NCBI GenBank assembly: GCA_031002005.1
Contig: CM061914.1
Span: 11,890,148-11,954,147, forward strand
Length of the DNA: 64,000 bases
DNA from: Vandiemenella viatica
Lineage: Eukaryota > Arthropoda > Insecta > Orthoptera > Morabidae
Direction: 5' to 3'
Position numbers and translations under genes: made by a program. Positions 9,520-20,776 of the stretch are shown here, one piece after another. Under the pieces are notes generated by a model. That model made no database searches and had not been told where the DNA came from. It saw only the letters and a list, made by a program, of their open reading frames with translations. The stretch's first letter is position 1. The number at the start of each line of letters is the position of its first letter.

Positions 9520-10420
9520 TGCAATCTAGGGACTCGGCCAGGTATCGAAGAAGATAAATGGCTTGTAATTAAAAAACTTGTTTGAATAATATTGATACTT
9601 TTGCCCTTTAAGGGTCGAATTCAAAAAAATTCCTTTTATAAAATATTTTGTGACCAAAGCAGCAACCTTGGTCTTAAAAATGATACCTCAATTATCGATT
9701 TCGGTTATTTATCAAGCGAGGTAAAAAAAAAAAAGTTTTGTGAAATGATATTTTTGCCCCTTAAGGGTTGAATTTGGAGAAAGTTTTTTTTTAAAATATG
9801 ATGTGACCATAGCGAATAATTTAATATTTAAATTGATACCTCATTAATTGACTTTGGTTAGGTATCAATGGATATAAATAGCTGGTGACAAAAAAAAATG
9901 GGTTGTAAAAATATCAATACTTTTACCCTCTGAGGTTAGAAATTATAAGAATTTCTTTTTTAAAATGTGGTAACGGAACTGAAGACATTACGAAGATCTC
10001 AATCTTTAAAATGATACCACGTTTATCAATTTTGTTTAATTGTCAATAGAGACAAATGTCTCAAAATACAAAAAACGCATTTCAGAAAAATTGACATTTT
10101 TGCCCTTTAAGATTCGAATTACGAAAAATGCCTTTCTTAAAATATAATGTTACCACGACGGAGACCTTATTCTTTAAAATGAAATCTCATTTATCAATAT
10201 CGGTTAGATATCCAGGGAGATAAATGGCTCGAGATACAAAAAACGCATTTTAGAACAATTGACATTTTTGCCCTTTAAGGGTAGAATTCCGAAAACTTTC
10301 TTTCTTAAAATATGATGTGGTCAAAGTGGAGACCATAAGCTTTAAAAATTAGATCTCATTCATTGATTTCGGTTAATTATGAAGGAAGATACAGGTTTGT
10401 GACAAATAAATACCTTATAG
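9520..10420 (+). repeat. Diverged tandem satellite, unit about 165 bp
   Basis: Five to six units recur, each marked by a TTTTGCCCTTTAAGGGT-like segment at about 9602, 9755, 9922, 10101 and 10269 (spacings about 153, 167, 179 and 168). Each unit then has TTCTTTTTTAAAATAT, GATACCTCATTTATC and GGTTAGGTATC-like blocks in the same order. The copies are visibly diverged. The 3' end fades near 10420. Confidence 0.8.
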
Positions 10421-11559
10421 AAATAATATATATGATTAATAAGACGCCGTATTGATGCTTATATTAATTTTTTCTTCCCTGGCGCAATTTGAGTTTGAGG
10501 CACTTCTAATCAAGTTGGTCTTTTCTCCACCTCTTACCAACATTTTGGCGGCCGACTGCCTCTTATAGTTTTTCTCACCCTTGCCCTGCTCAAACTGACA
10601 ACTTCGATTCCAGCCACATGCCTAAGTGTGTAGCTGATTAGCTGACGAGAACCATAATGCACTTCACAAATGACTGCAATCTCTCTGTGAACAGCTAACA
10701 TCTCTGCGCTGGCCTTACTGAAGTATTCGGCATTTATGGTGTCATACATGAGACAGAAGAGATGACTATAACGACAAGCTCGCACTTGATTTCAAGCCTC
10801 AGGGAGTCAGGAGCTGAAATACATTACTACGGAACAAGATATAATTCAAAGTAGGGAACAAGTACAGACGAAAAATGCTTTCTTGTGACCGTTATTGCAA
10901 ACACTGACATCTGGTGGTGAAAAACGTAACTACTAAATGGCATGCAATACAAAACAAAACCTTGAGACATTCTCTTCCTATCCATGAAATATTAATATTT
11001 AATAACTGTAGTGTAATAAATTCACAAATATTTGACTGATGGTACTGAGGCGATTAAGGCTTTGTGAGTCATATCACAAATATTTTTCACTTGGCTCTTG
11101 CGCACATGACCTAGTATTAAATCTGGAGGTCTGACAATTAGGCTTCAAAAAATTGCAGGTCGAATGGTTTGACATTAGCGGAAGGTAAATTGTGGAGACA
11201 TTACTATGTAATCATATCAGTAACATCTGTGAGGAAATAAACTGGTATGGAAATCGAGTTGGCGTCAGGCAATGGTAATCATTTGAGTTTCAGTTAGATA
11301 TTTCATATGAAATGGGTAAGGGAGTTTAAGTTAATACCTTAGCACTAGGATCGCAATGTGCAGAGTATAGATTACTTTTGTTGGGAGGGACCAGTTGCTT
11401 ACCTTAAGATTCTGAAATAAATTCGTCGAGGATACACACCTACACATCGAGAAATCCCTTCAAGGCTTGTTTCGGATTAACGATAGCTTAGGTTCTCCCT
11501 GTACATATCGTATGTTTCAGTTTCAGAAACAACGTTGTGTTCAATTTAATAAATGCTTT
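10421..11559. other. Unassigned spacer
   Basis: A reverse frame at 10534-10785 is open for 83 codons without recognisable features. No repeat boundary or mobile-element domain was seen. Confidence 0.4.
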
Positions 11560-12250
11560 AAAATATTAGAAATGTAGCTGAAAATCTGGAGTTATCATTA
11601 AAACTGTCGATATTTTTGGAAACTTAATTGTATTGATTCTTAGCAAATCCACCTCTAATGGAAAATGAAGTGTATTTTCCGTATCTTCGTAGATGAAAGA
11701 ATTTTTAATTAGGAACACTGTGTGGAAGTGAAGAGAGACAATGACCATTGATTTTACGCATAAGGAAGTGAGCAGTTATCACTTGTTAACGATGATGCCA
11801 GGGACTGAAATATGCTATCGGTGAAACATTATATGTAAAAAAAGCCTAAACAGTAGAATGGAAACAGAAATGTTCTATAAATGATACGCGTTAAATAGCA
11901 ATTTCTTCTTTGTTATTAACATCTAAAAGGTTCTCGCTTAATCAAATGCAAATATATTTCATGAATTTACCACAAAATAGCTTCTCAAAGACATCCTCCT
12001 CGATATTCTACCATTTAAAATAGTAAAGTTACACACATTTTGCAATTTAGGTACCATAACGTATTTTAATTTTAAAAATATTGTTTAGAAACGTCTGTAT
12101 CATAGTTATTATTCGGCTAGAACGCCTGAAGATGGTTTTATACGTTTTTGACGTGGAAACAAATATTTTGTTTTTAATTTTAAAAATACATAATACAGCA
12201 TGTAACAGACGAACCATTAGGCTACCTCGTAGTCCTTGGTCCTGCCTGTA
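11560..12250 (+). repeat. Dispersed repeat R1, right copy
   Basis: Inverted homologue of 405-1268. The best conserved stretch is 12095-12235, including GCCTGAAGATGG, a GTGGAAAC segment, and ATAATACAGCATGTAACAGA followed by CATTAGGCTACCTC. No coding potential is recognised. Confidence 0.75.
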
Positions 12251-12394
12251 TATTGTTTATTGCCAATATACTTGTGTACACAAGTTTCTAGCAAATATCA
12301 ATATATCTTACACAACAAGAATACCTTATAGTATAATGAATTCCAATATAAATGAATTCCATAGTAAGGCCAGGAACTTCGAGTACGTAAATTA

Positions 12395-12795
12395 AGTTAC
12401 AATAATTCAATACAAAAATGCTATTACATACAGTTCACAACTCATTAAGATTATATAAAGCCTTATTACATAGATAATGTTTTACTTCACTTTTAAATTT
12501 ATTTCCAGTCAATGACTTTAAATGTGTTGGTAGTTTATTATATTGTCTTGCTCCCATTTCAAATGCACTTTTATCTGCTACTTTGGAGTTATATCTTTTG
12601 ATATATAAATTAGTTTTGATTCGAGTGTCCTATTTATGGATTTCACTATTAGTTTTATTAAATTTTGGATTGAATCAAATCAGTAACAAAACCCTAGATA
12701 TATATAGCGAAAATATAGTAAGAATATTTTCTTGTCTAAATCCTATATCTTTAAACGAGCAATTCTTGTATATATATATATATTTCGGATCTCGG
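12395..12795 (-). pseudogene. C-terminal relic of a non-LTR retrotransposon ORF2
   Basis: Reverse-strand translation gives segments typical of the extreme C-terminus of LINE reverse transcriptases: ENILTIFSLYISRVLL, then an N-K-L-P-T-H-L segment in ARQYNKLPTHLKSLTG, then KFKSEVKHYLCNKAL. The order and spacing match LINE tails in which a poorly conserved helical region follows the RT domain. Stops interrupt the frame (near 12660 and 12610). The upstream RT is absent, so this is a 5'-truncated, decayed copy. The clade cannot be assigned. Confidence 0.65.
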
Positions 12796-14560
12796 AAACG
12801 GCTATGACGATTTGGATGAAATTTGATACTTAGATAACGTTTTGACTTTTAAGATTACCTAAATAGTTGTCTTCCCTACAAAAAAGCGAATTTACAAAAT
12901 ACGAACAATTTTTTCACTCGTTATCTCGAAACCAGCACTAGCGCCATCTCGTAGACAACTTAGGTACCAGAAAGCCTACAAATAGATTCTCTCTGATTTC
13001 AAAGAATATTTAAACGAACAGTTATTGTATAGTGGTTGACCCATGGAAATATTAACACTGCAAGTTTAAAAGATAATTAAAAATTTATTATTGGTTTTGT
13101 GAGAGGTATACTTTACAGAAATAAAGTAATAAAGTTATAAAATAATCATCGTTTACTTTTTGATCGTAAAACGTGGTTGTTAGTTTGTCATTAAATACTA
13201 CCACGCGAGGTAAGAACATAGTTTTATCGGAGTTAATGAATTTAGCACTGATGATGTTCTATCATTACCGTCACGTTGCAATCTGATGATAAAATCTTAT
13301 AGAACTCGACGAAACATATCAAAAATAAACAATAAATGTTCTTGATATCTCGCTTGGTTATCGAGATATAGTTTGTCAAAAATCAGTTATAGGTATAGTT
13401 CCTAGTGTTGCATTAGGAACAAAATAAAACATTGAAAGTACATTTCCACCGTATAGACATAGTGGTTTTGGTGGATTCTTTTTCTGGTCCAGGGCGGATC
13501 TAATCCCTACCTCTTCACTTGAGATATCAAAAAAATAAATTATTTATTTTCGATTCATCATTAAACTTGGCTATGACGAAATTTATCTACTAGTCCATGT
13601 CGCATTTCAACCAACCACGTCAAATATTTATAAAAAAAATATTTTTACTTTCAATTTTTCTCGTTGAGTTACATAAGTATCCATCATCAAGGGTTTTCGT
13701 AGAATCCCCTGAATTACCACAAATCTCGCACCATTAATTAGTCCCTGACTGGCATTAAGATTTCTGTTTAACATAATAATAGCATTTTTCTTTGAAAGCA
13801 ATTTATGAGGCGGTCTCGCAAATGGATCTAACGATTTGGATGAAATTTCGTATGTAGATAACGGTTTGCTTTTCAAGTTTTTAATACGATTTTTTTTTTT
13901 TTTTAAAAAAAAGGAGCAATTTTTGTATTTGGTTTCTCGAAAACGGGGATTCTATCATTACCGTGGCGCCACAATCTGATGATTGATTCTTATAGAACTC
14001 GACGAGACAAATTGGAAGTAAAGAATAAAGTTTTTTGATATCTCGCTTAGTTCTCGAGATATCGTATCTCAGAATTGACGTAATTAGGTTGAAACATGGC
14101 CTGGACCAGAGGGAAAAATCCGGTATAGCCAAATTTGATGATGAATTCGTATGTAACTCGACTAGACAAATTGGAAATAAAGAATAAAGTTTTTTGATAT
14201 CTCACTTAGTTCTCGAGATATTGTAACTCATAGGTGAGGAGGTTAGGGTGAGATCCGGCCTGAACCAGAAATTTTTTTTCACAAAAACCACCATATCTAC
14301 ACGGTGGAAATGCACTATTTGTGTTTTATTTTCTTCCTAGTGATTGTTGCTAGGTTGAAATACGGCCTGGACCAGAAGAAAAAACACTAAAAGCAGAAGG
14401 AACTATACCTATGACTGATTTTTAACATGTTATATCTCGAAAACCAAGCGAGATATCAAAAAATTTTGTTCTTTATTTTCGATTTGTTTCGTCGAGTTCT
14501 ACAAGAATTCATCATCATATTTTGGCGCCACGGTAATGATAGAACTGCCTCGAAAACGGC
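12780..14560. repeat. Palindromic repeat block associated with a Helitron-like relic
   Basis: A segment of about 120 bp containing TTCTATCATTACCGTGGCGCC, GAACTCGACGA and TGATATCTCGCTTAG recurs. It lies in forward orientation at about 13255-13380, 13950-14070 and (partly) 14130-14235, and inverted at about 14430-14545. A second shared block, CGATTTGGATGAAATTT, occurs at about 12811 and 13834. The arms at 13950 and 14430 could pair into a large hairpin. The association with Helitron is inferred only from the helicase fragment inside. Confidence 0.6.
13640..13815 (-). pseudogene. Helitron Pif1-like helicase fragment
   Basis: The reverse strand encodes a short run containing IIMLNRNLNASQGLINGARF. 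It resembles the conserved C-terminal part of the Pif1-family helicase of Helitron transposons (in the family, a V-M-L-x-R-N-L-N-x-x-x-G-L-x-N-G-T-R-type motif). Preceding residues PPHKLLSKKN also fit. Only about 60 residues remain. No Rep/HUH domain is seen nearby, so this is a scrap of a dead or non-autonomous element. Confidence 0.7.
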
Positions 14561-15538
14561 TCTAACCTCATTACGGAGAAGGTTCAGGTACCAGTAAGCC
14601 TACTGATGTTAGTTAAGCTTCTCTTTGGTTAACTGTGCACCTCATAACGCCTAGAAATCCTTCAAGCCTTTTACTTAAATCAAACTTCACTAGAAATCTT
14701 GGATATTGAACAGAAATTGAAAGATGCCGAGCGAAGATTGGTCACCCAGGTACTATTTCTTTATAGGGTGTATTCCTATATAACATATAATATCTATGCT
14801 TGGTTGGGGTCTGAAATATTTGTGTGTAACTGCTGTGGCTGTAGCGACGTGCGCACAAGATTAACCCAATGTTGTTTGCTTAGCTCATTCCATAGTGTCT
14901 AAGACTTTCACAATTGCAACAGGAATAACTCGCGCACATGATCAAACAATCCAGGCCGGTGGGTTCACAGTATGTCGCAATCTGCTTGGCTGCTTTCATT
15001 CCTTGTCAGTTCCTAATAGCAAATACGAAATCCGGGCTGCTTGGAAACAGCCAGATTCACGTGGCTATGATGCCACGCTCGTGTTGTTGCGAATAATAGG
15101 CCTTTTCATACTTACTCTTTCATAACTGATGTGATAGGGCTCTTGTAGAAAACTGTCGATGCCAAATATCCCATTAGACTGGGGCAATACCGCCAATGGG
15201 ATATCTAGACACCTAGCGCATGGAGCTAGAAAGAGACGAAAATGCATTACCCTACCGGTTTGTGCCGTCAGTAGCCACAATTGGTGCCAAATTTCCTCAT
15301 TGGACAATTCCAATCGCTTGTGAGTGACGTTATACTACTGTGGTCTCTCCATTGGCTGAATTCAAAATCCTACCTATGCTCCCCATTGGCGGAGCCTGGG
15401 AACTTCAATCCAGAACTCATGTTCTGGGACTACTCTTGTTGCATCATTTTTAGGCTTTTTGGACTAAAATCGAACACTCAGTGTTGTGAAAATGTACTGA
15501 ATTATTAGTCCGGACAATTTAGCCTAAAAAACAAGAGT
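14561..15538. other. Unassigned spacer
   Basis: Several frames of 60-80 codons occur on both strands, but none has a recognisable domain. No mobile-element ends were identified. Confidence 0.4.
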
Positions 15539-15842
15539 ACCCTTGCATAAATTCCCAACAAGCTGAAAATTTGCATGAACGTTAGGAATACCATTATAAT
15601 GAAATTGAGAAAAGATCCCATCGATCCCGTGTGTGCAAAAAATGTTATACAAGGTCAAAGTTCGCAAAAAATGGTTTTTCGTACTTTTTAGCGAAATGGT
15701 TAGTTGTATGATAAAAATGGCTCAGACAAAAAATGTAGATCATGTAATTATCTACAAAAATTGTTATAATACTTTTTTCCCTAAGATTTACCATTTCTGA
15801 GAAAAGGCCATTCTAAAATTCACTGAAGTTGTATTCTCCATA
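15539..15842 (+). repeat. Left terminal inverted repeat of element A
   Basis: Pairs with 25401-25691. Shared blocks include ATTATAATGAAATTG, GGTCAAAGTTCG, GGTTAGTTGTATGA, AGATCATGTAATTA and CCCTAAGATTTACCATTTC. Noncoding. Confidence 0.8.
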
Positions 15843-17384
15843 ATATGCATGCTACGCTGTCTACGTATATCATTGGATGCATAATATAAGTATAAGTCTG
15901 CGTGGATAATACGTTTATATTGAATGATAATTCTGAGAACATGAGCTGAAAAGAAACCCAGTTCCACATTTTTTGTGACCACGTGGCTTTGAGCAGCATC
16001 TGTCTGCTGTTCAATTGTCTACTTGGGAGTGCCTGTCTACCTGCTCTTTTTTCAAAGGTCCCAATGAAGTACCTTTGGTCTGGAACGTTCTCTCGTAGTG
16101 AAAACACGTGGCTATTGCTAATATTTTTTACTGAAGTTTCGGTTGTATTCAGTTTTTAAAATATGTCGCAACTTGGCTTCATTTGTAATAAAAATTTGCC
16201 TGCAGGTGAAATGGTTACTGTTGATCGCGGCATGAAAACGTTGATTCACGTGAGCCATGCTCGGCTCGCATTGTTTATTTTCCCCGCCCTCGATTGTTTT
16301 CTGATGCTGGTTCCTGCAGAGCCCGCGTGCGAGTTTCCCCCGTGAGAGCGCGCTGTGGCTATGGTGGTGCCCTCTACCGGCTTATGGAGTTGATTTTCGG
16401 GGACACGAAACCGGGAAGTCAGTCGGTCGGCAGCAGCGGATTGGTTTGTTGGGCCTAATATTTTCCCTAATTGACTGCTGGTATAAGCGAGGACTTGTAA
16501 TTTGACCAGGCGCCCTGGAAGTATCGCATGATGTGGATTTGTGACCCGACCGAGACCGTTCCTCGCTCGCATTAATCGAGGGAATTCCTCCGCTGCGCTC
16601 TATGTTCGTGAGCGGTTTTCCGCCGATTGGGAGCACGGCAGCGGGCGGGGCTGGCGGTGGCTTCGAGGTGATAAATTGCCATTTTCTAGCACTGTCGGGT
16701 ATTTGAGGTAGAATACCTGATGATCCCAACTACAAAGTGCGTCGCTTACTGCATTCTTTTAATTGTGCTTAATAATTTTGTTACGGGAATGGACAAAATT
16801 CCCCGATATGCGGTGCTAATCGTTCCCGCCACCTTATCAGTGGGTGTGGGTGGTAACGACTTATGCGCCGGCGTGTACACACTATAGTGTGTTAGAACCT
16901 TTGGTAAGAACTTGATTCTTAAGGTTAAACTGAAGGACGCTAAGGTAAATTGATTCCTGTTTGTTTAAAATAATTGCTGTATTTTGCCTCCTGTGTATAA
17001 ATTTGTGTTTTGTACTAGCTGTAAATTGTTATATGATGGTAAATTGGTAAGAGCCTGCCCTATTATATTACGTTTCCAAACACGTAAGGATTTTCTGTTT
17101 GGATGTTTAATACAAGTGGAGATATTGTGATTAGGGATATTCTCATGGCTTAACAAGCTTGTCATCGCATTAACATATATTTGTATTGGTACAGGATTTA
17201 TTAAGATCATAATCTGCAAGATCGAAGATTTCTTATGTATTATATTGTATTACATTATTTGTGATATTCTGTATAAGTTTAATCGTTGATCATGATCCTT
17301 GTAATAAAATGTTTAAACAAGGTTTGCACTTTAAACCATGCTCCCACATGCTTCCCACTGAGTCCTTAGTTGCAACCTCACATA
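15843..17384. other. Noncoding interior of element A with a GC-rich segment
   Basis: The part at about 16250-16720 is clearly richer in G+C and CpG than its surroundings. The rest, especially 16900-17340, is A/T-rich. Reverse-strand frames at 16246-16572 and 16382-16729 are explained by base composition and show no domain. The GC-rich stretch could hold the element's promoter, but no core promoter motif was recognised. Confidence 0.35.
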
Positions 17385-17613
17385 ACATGACGCAAGTGTT
17401 GAAAGAGATGCTGAACTTACTGACTACCTAAAAGGTCAAAAATCAGTAACAATTCATGTGCAGTGTCGTAAAAACTGCACTCGGAGGAGTACTACTGCTC
17501 GAGAAGTTGGGATTTCCACCATGTTTAAAATGACAAGATTAGCATTTGATAATATTAAACTCAAACGTGCTGATAAAGCTATGAGTAGCGCCATAAAAGT
17601 TCATGATGAGAAA

Positions 17614-17854
17614 ACCGAGCGTGGTGGTGTAACGGTTAGCGTTCTGGCCTCGCATTCGGGAGAACGGCGGTTCGAATCCACGTCCGGGAATCCAGATTTG
17701 GGTTTTCCATGGTTTCCCAAATCACTCCAGGCAAATGCCGGGATGCTTCATTCAAAGGCCATGGCCGATTCCTTGCCATTCCTTGCCCCCCATCCTTTCT
17801 CGTCTCTCAAGACCTCGCTGTTAGAGAGACGATAAGCAGATAAAAAAAATAATT
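17614..17854 (+). mobile_element. tRNA-derived SINE, copy 1
   Basis: The head carries box A TGGTGTAACGGTTAGCG and box B GGTTCGAATCC. A body follows with GGGTTTTCCATGGTTTCCCA and a tail of GATAAGCAGATAAAAAAAA. ATGAGAAA flanks it on both sides (17606-17613 and 17855-17862), an 8-bp target-site duplication inside the uncharacterised gene. Confidence 0.9.
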
Positions 17855-19039
17855 ATGAGAAAGTACTTGTTGACCCTTTGTTATTATTCCAAAGCATGAA
17901 TATTACTAAGGCATTTACGATGAAATTGAAAAATATTTTGAATATGAATTGGCCCCCTACCCGTTGTCCTTATTCGATGAGCTTGCAATGCGGAAATCAC
18001 AAAAATCAGCCATTTATGATTGCTTGCAAAAAGTAAACATTGATATTGACAACATAAATGCTACATATACTAGCGATGGAGTATATTTATTGCACCGTGT
18101 GGTCTGGGATCGAGAACATCTGAGATAAATATGTTCAGTATATACGCAGACATTTTAGTCAAAATGTAACCGTAGTATTTGATGGCTATACAGATTCTAC
18201 AAAAAAATATTAAAGCCACAGAACAACATCGCCGTGTGACAAAAACATCGGCATCTTCTGAAATTCTCTTTGACGAATTTATGACAGTCCCAAGTCCCAA
18301 CTAGCCAACAACAACAATTTGTGTCAAACACAATAAGTCTCGGTTCATTGGAATGCTCAAAGTAAAAATGTACTAGTGAACATATTTTAGTCAAGCAAGC
18401 TGGCAATGACGCTGATGTACTTATCGTAGAAACTGTAATAAATCGATTAAATCCAGTTGATTTAAATGTTGTTGTTGGTGAAGATATTGATCTGTTAGTA
18501 CCGCTCGCACTCCAATTGAAAAAAAATCATTTACTTTTTAAGACCTGGCAAGCCTCAACAACCGTCGGAATTTTTTTTCAAGTAAAAGTTGTTTATCGGT
18601 TTAACCTAAATGTAAAGATCACATTTTATTTTTACATGCCATGACTGGCTATAATACAACATTAGCATTGTTCAGGAGGAGTGAAACCACAGTTCTTAAA
18701 TTACTTGAAAAACAAGATCTAATTGGATGTGCACAAGTTTTTGATGACATGAACTCTACTCCAGAAACTCTAATCACCAGAGGAATTCGCTTTCTTCTTT
18801 CTGTGTATGGAGCTCCAACAAAAATTACTTGTATAGATAAGTTACGTTGCTTATCTTTTGAAAACATATACGTAATAAAAAAACGTGTTCATTTGGCTTG
18901 TCTTCCTCCAACCTCGGCTTCTGCTGACTAACATTTTTATCGAGTGTATTACTAGGTTCGAGTATGGCTTGGTTATCAACTGGATCAAGAAGAATGGTGT
19001 TGGTGATAAAGTCACCGAGGCTTGAGTACTGCGATTTAG

Positions 19040-19270
19040 CAATACTGCCTGCCATTCGGGAGGACCGGGATTAAACCAGACTTGGCCATCCTGACTGAGG
19101 TTTTCCGTAGTTTTCCTCAGTCAATTTAGACGAATGCTGGTACGGTTCCCTACAAGGCCACGGCCGACTTCGATCCCCCTCCCTTCCTTTAGGTTAGTTG
19201 GCTGAAAAGGATCCTTGAGATCCACCAGCAGCCCCCCAGGCTTTACCTGAGAGGAATGAAATGTGTAAAT
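19040..19270 (+). mobile_element. SINE-like insertion, diverged and head-truncated
   Basis: It begins with the end of a tRNA-like head (GCCATTCGGGAGGACCGGGATTAAACC). It continues with the shared SINE core (GAGGTTTTCCGTAGTTTTCC, CGAATGCTGGTACGGTTCC, GGCCACGGCCGACTTC) but has a different 3' body. It interrupts the coding remnant between its EEWCW and LLPPAPE segments. Confidence 0.65.
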
Positions 19271-20063
19271 AATAATAATGTATTAGAACCAATCCACATT
19301 CTACTTCCACCTGCACCAGAATAGCTCCTTAACACAATTTTTTGTAACTGAAAAAAGGGGTGTATTTTAAAATGCGGCTGCAGAAAAGTAGGCTTATTTT
19401 GTTCAACAGCATGCCAGCTGTCAAGGCCAGTCATGTTCAAATGTTGAATCGCCAACAGAAGAAGATACTTACATCAATGACGAAACAACTGATGTATCAC
19501 TGTCACAACAATTTACGTCGACTCTACCTATAGAAGAAGAAGATGAAGTTAAATAAGAAGATCTCCTTTAAACTAGTAAAATAGACCGTGGAGTAGGCCT
19601 ACCAGGGAACAAGCGCGGATCCCTGTCGAAGCTAGGGGGAAAAAAAACTATTTAACAACTTTTCACAAACCTGAATGACACAAATTAATGAAAATAAGGA
19701 ACGCTTACGACCAATTGCCAGAACGATAATCTTTTGTGTTTATCAGGATATATCGTTACGTGGTCATCGCGATGATGGCAAATAAAGAAGCAAGTAACGA
19801 CAGCACGGTAGATCATGAAGGAACTACTTTTAAAATTCCGCGTAGAATCTCGTGACACAGCTTAGCAGCATCGTTTAGAGACTTCTAAGTCTAATGCAAC
19901 ATACATCAGCGAAATTGAGCAACATTAGTTAATTGATGTTTGCAACGAAATCAGTTAGGAAAGTATTTTACAGAATGTAAATCTAACAAAATACTTTTCT
20001 ATTTTATTCGATGAAACAACAAACATAACACATTTCACACAGCTTAGTCTTTCATTTAGATAT

Positions 20064-20514
20064 TAGTCCAGTCATTATAGTAAGTTCACCTCGGAATTCG
20101 AGATACCCAGCTGTAAGTATGTAAATACTTGTATATTGACACCCTAAAAGTGGTCTCAAAACCTACATATGGTAGGGTGTGCGCAACTATTAAATTTCGA
20201 GGTTAAAGGTCACAAAAAATCGTTTTTTTTGCGCTTTTTTGTAAATATCTCATTTCCTATGGGTTTTTTGCTATTTGTATTTATTACCAATATTGTAGAA
20301 TACAAAATTCTCTACAAATTTTGTTTAAAATTTTTTTTTATACGGTGAACCGTTTTCGAGATAGAGGGCGGAGAGCGCGCGGTCACAGCATCACTTCAGG
20401 TCAACCGGTGCCTCCGGTCGAAAACGCGCCATATATAGTTGATGAACTATCGATAAATCAATGATTATAAATATTTGTCAATTTTTATTAACTATTATAT
20501 TATATTTTATCATT
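20064..20514 (+). repeat. Left TIR of element B
   Basis: Inverted match to 22357-22817. Internal landmarks are CCTACATATGGTAGGGTGTG, AGGGCGGAGAGCGCGCGGTC and GGTCAACCGGTGCCTCCGGT. Noncoding. Confidence 0.92.
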
Positions 20515-20776
20515 TTTTTCCTAACCTATCCACTTTTTATTCAGTATTAATTTATTTAACAACACTTATCTGCCCCATGTAATTGCAGAATTGTTAATGA
20601 AAATATAGGAATTATATTTGAATTTTAACCTAATTAATATTAATAACTTCTTACATGATGAAAAAAACCAAATAAATTATTAATTAATCTTTTTATTAAA
20701 AAATATCATTCAATGCATTTATTTTTATTAAAAGTAAAAAATGGACGAAAGGGTACAAAAACTACAATTTATAATT

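Larger units (their letters stand above)
17385..19556 (+). pseudogene. Uncharacterised long-TIR element protein, broken (N-terminal scrap joined to C-terminal third)
   Basis: No named family is known to me. The conceptual product resembles a large multicopy arthropod protein that I recall without a verified name. In frame from 17385: an N-terminal Cys/His scrap (VTIHVQCRKNC), then, within a few residues, a segment normally found far downstream (FDNIKLKRADKAM), so the middle is deleted. A SINE at 17614-17854 splits it, with an 8-bp duplication. After it come VDPLLLFQSM and ELAPYPLSLFDELAMRKSQ (near 17950), then NDADVLIVETVINRL plus VVVGEDIDLLV (near 18400-18500), spaced acidic residues like PIN/XPG-fold nucleases. 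LACLPPTSASAD follows near 18895, and a Cys-rich tail, CGCRKVGLFCSTAC, near 19365. Stops, frameshifts and a SINE-like insertion (19040-19270) disrupt it. The nuclease role is inference. Confidence 0.6.

Noticed and set aside
16246..16729. Reverse-strand frames in the GC-rich segment
   Set aside because: GC-rich DNA has few stops. The two overlapping frames are in different phases and show no domain.
17614..17690. tRNA gene call (also at 23651, 29989 and, reverse, 43868)
   Set aside because: Boxes A and B are present, but the sequence continues into a SINE body with A-rich tail and target duplications. These are SINE heads, not tRNA genes.
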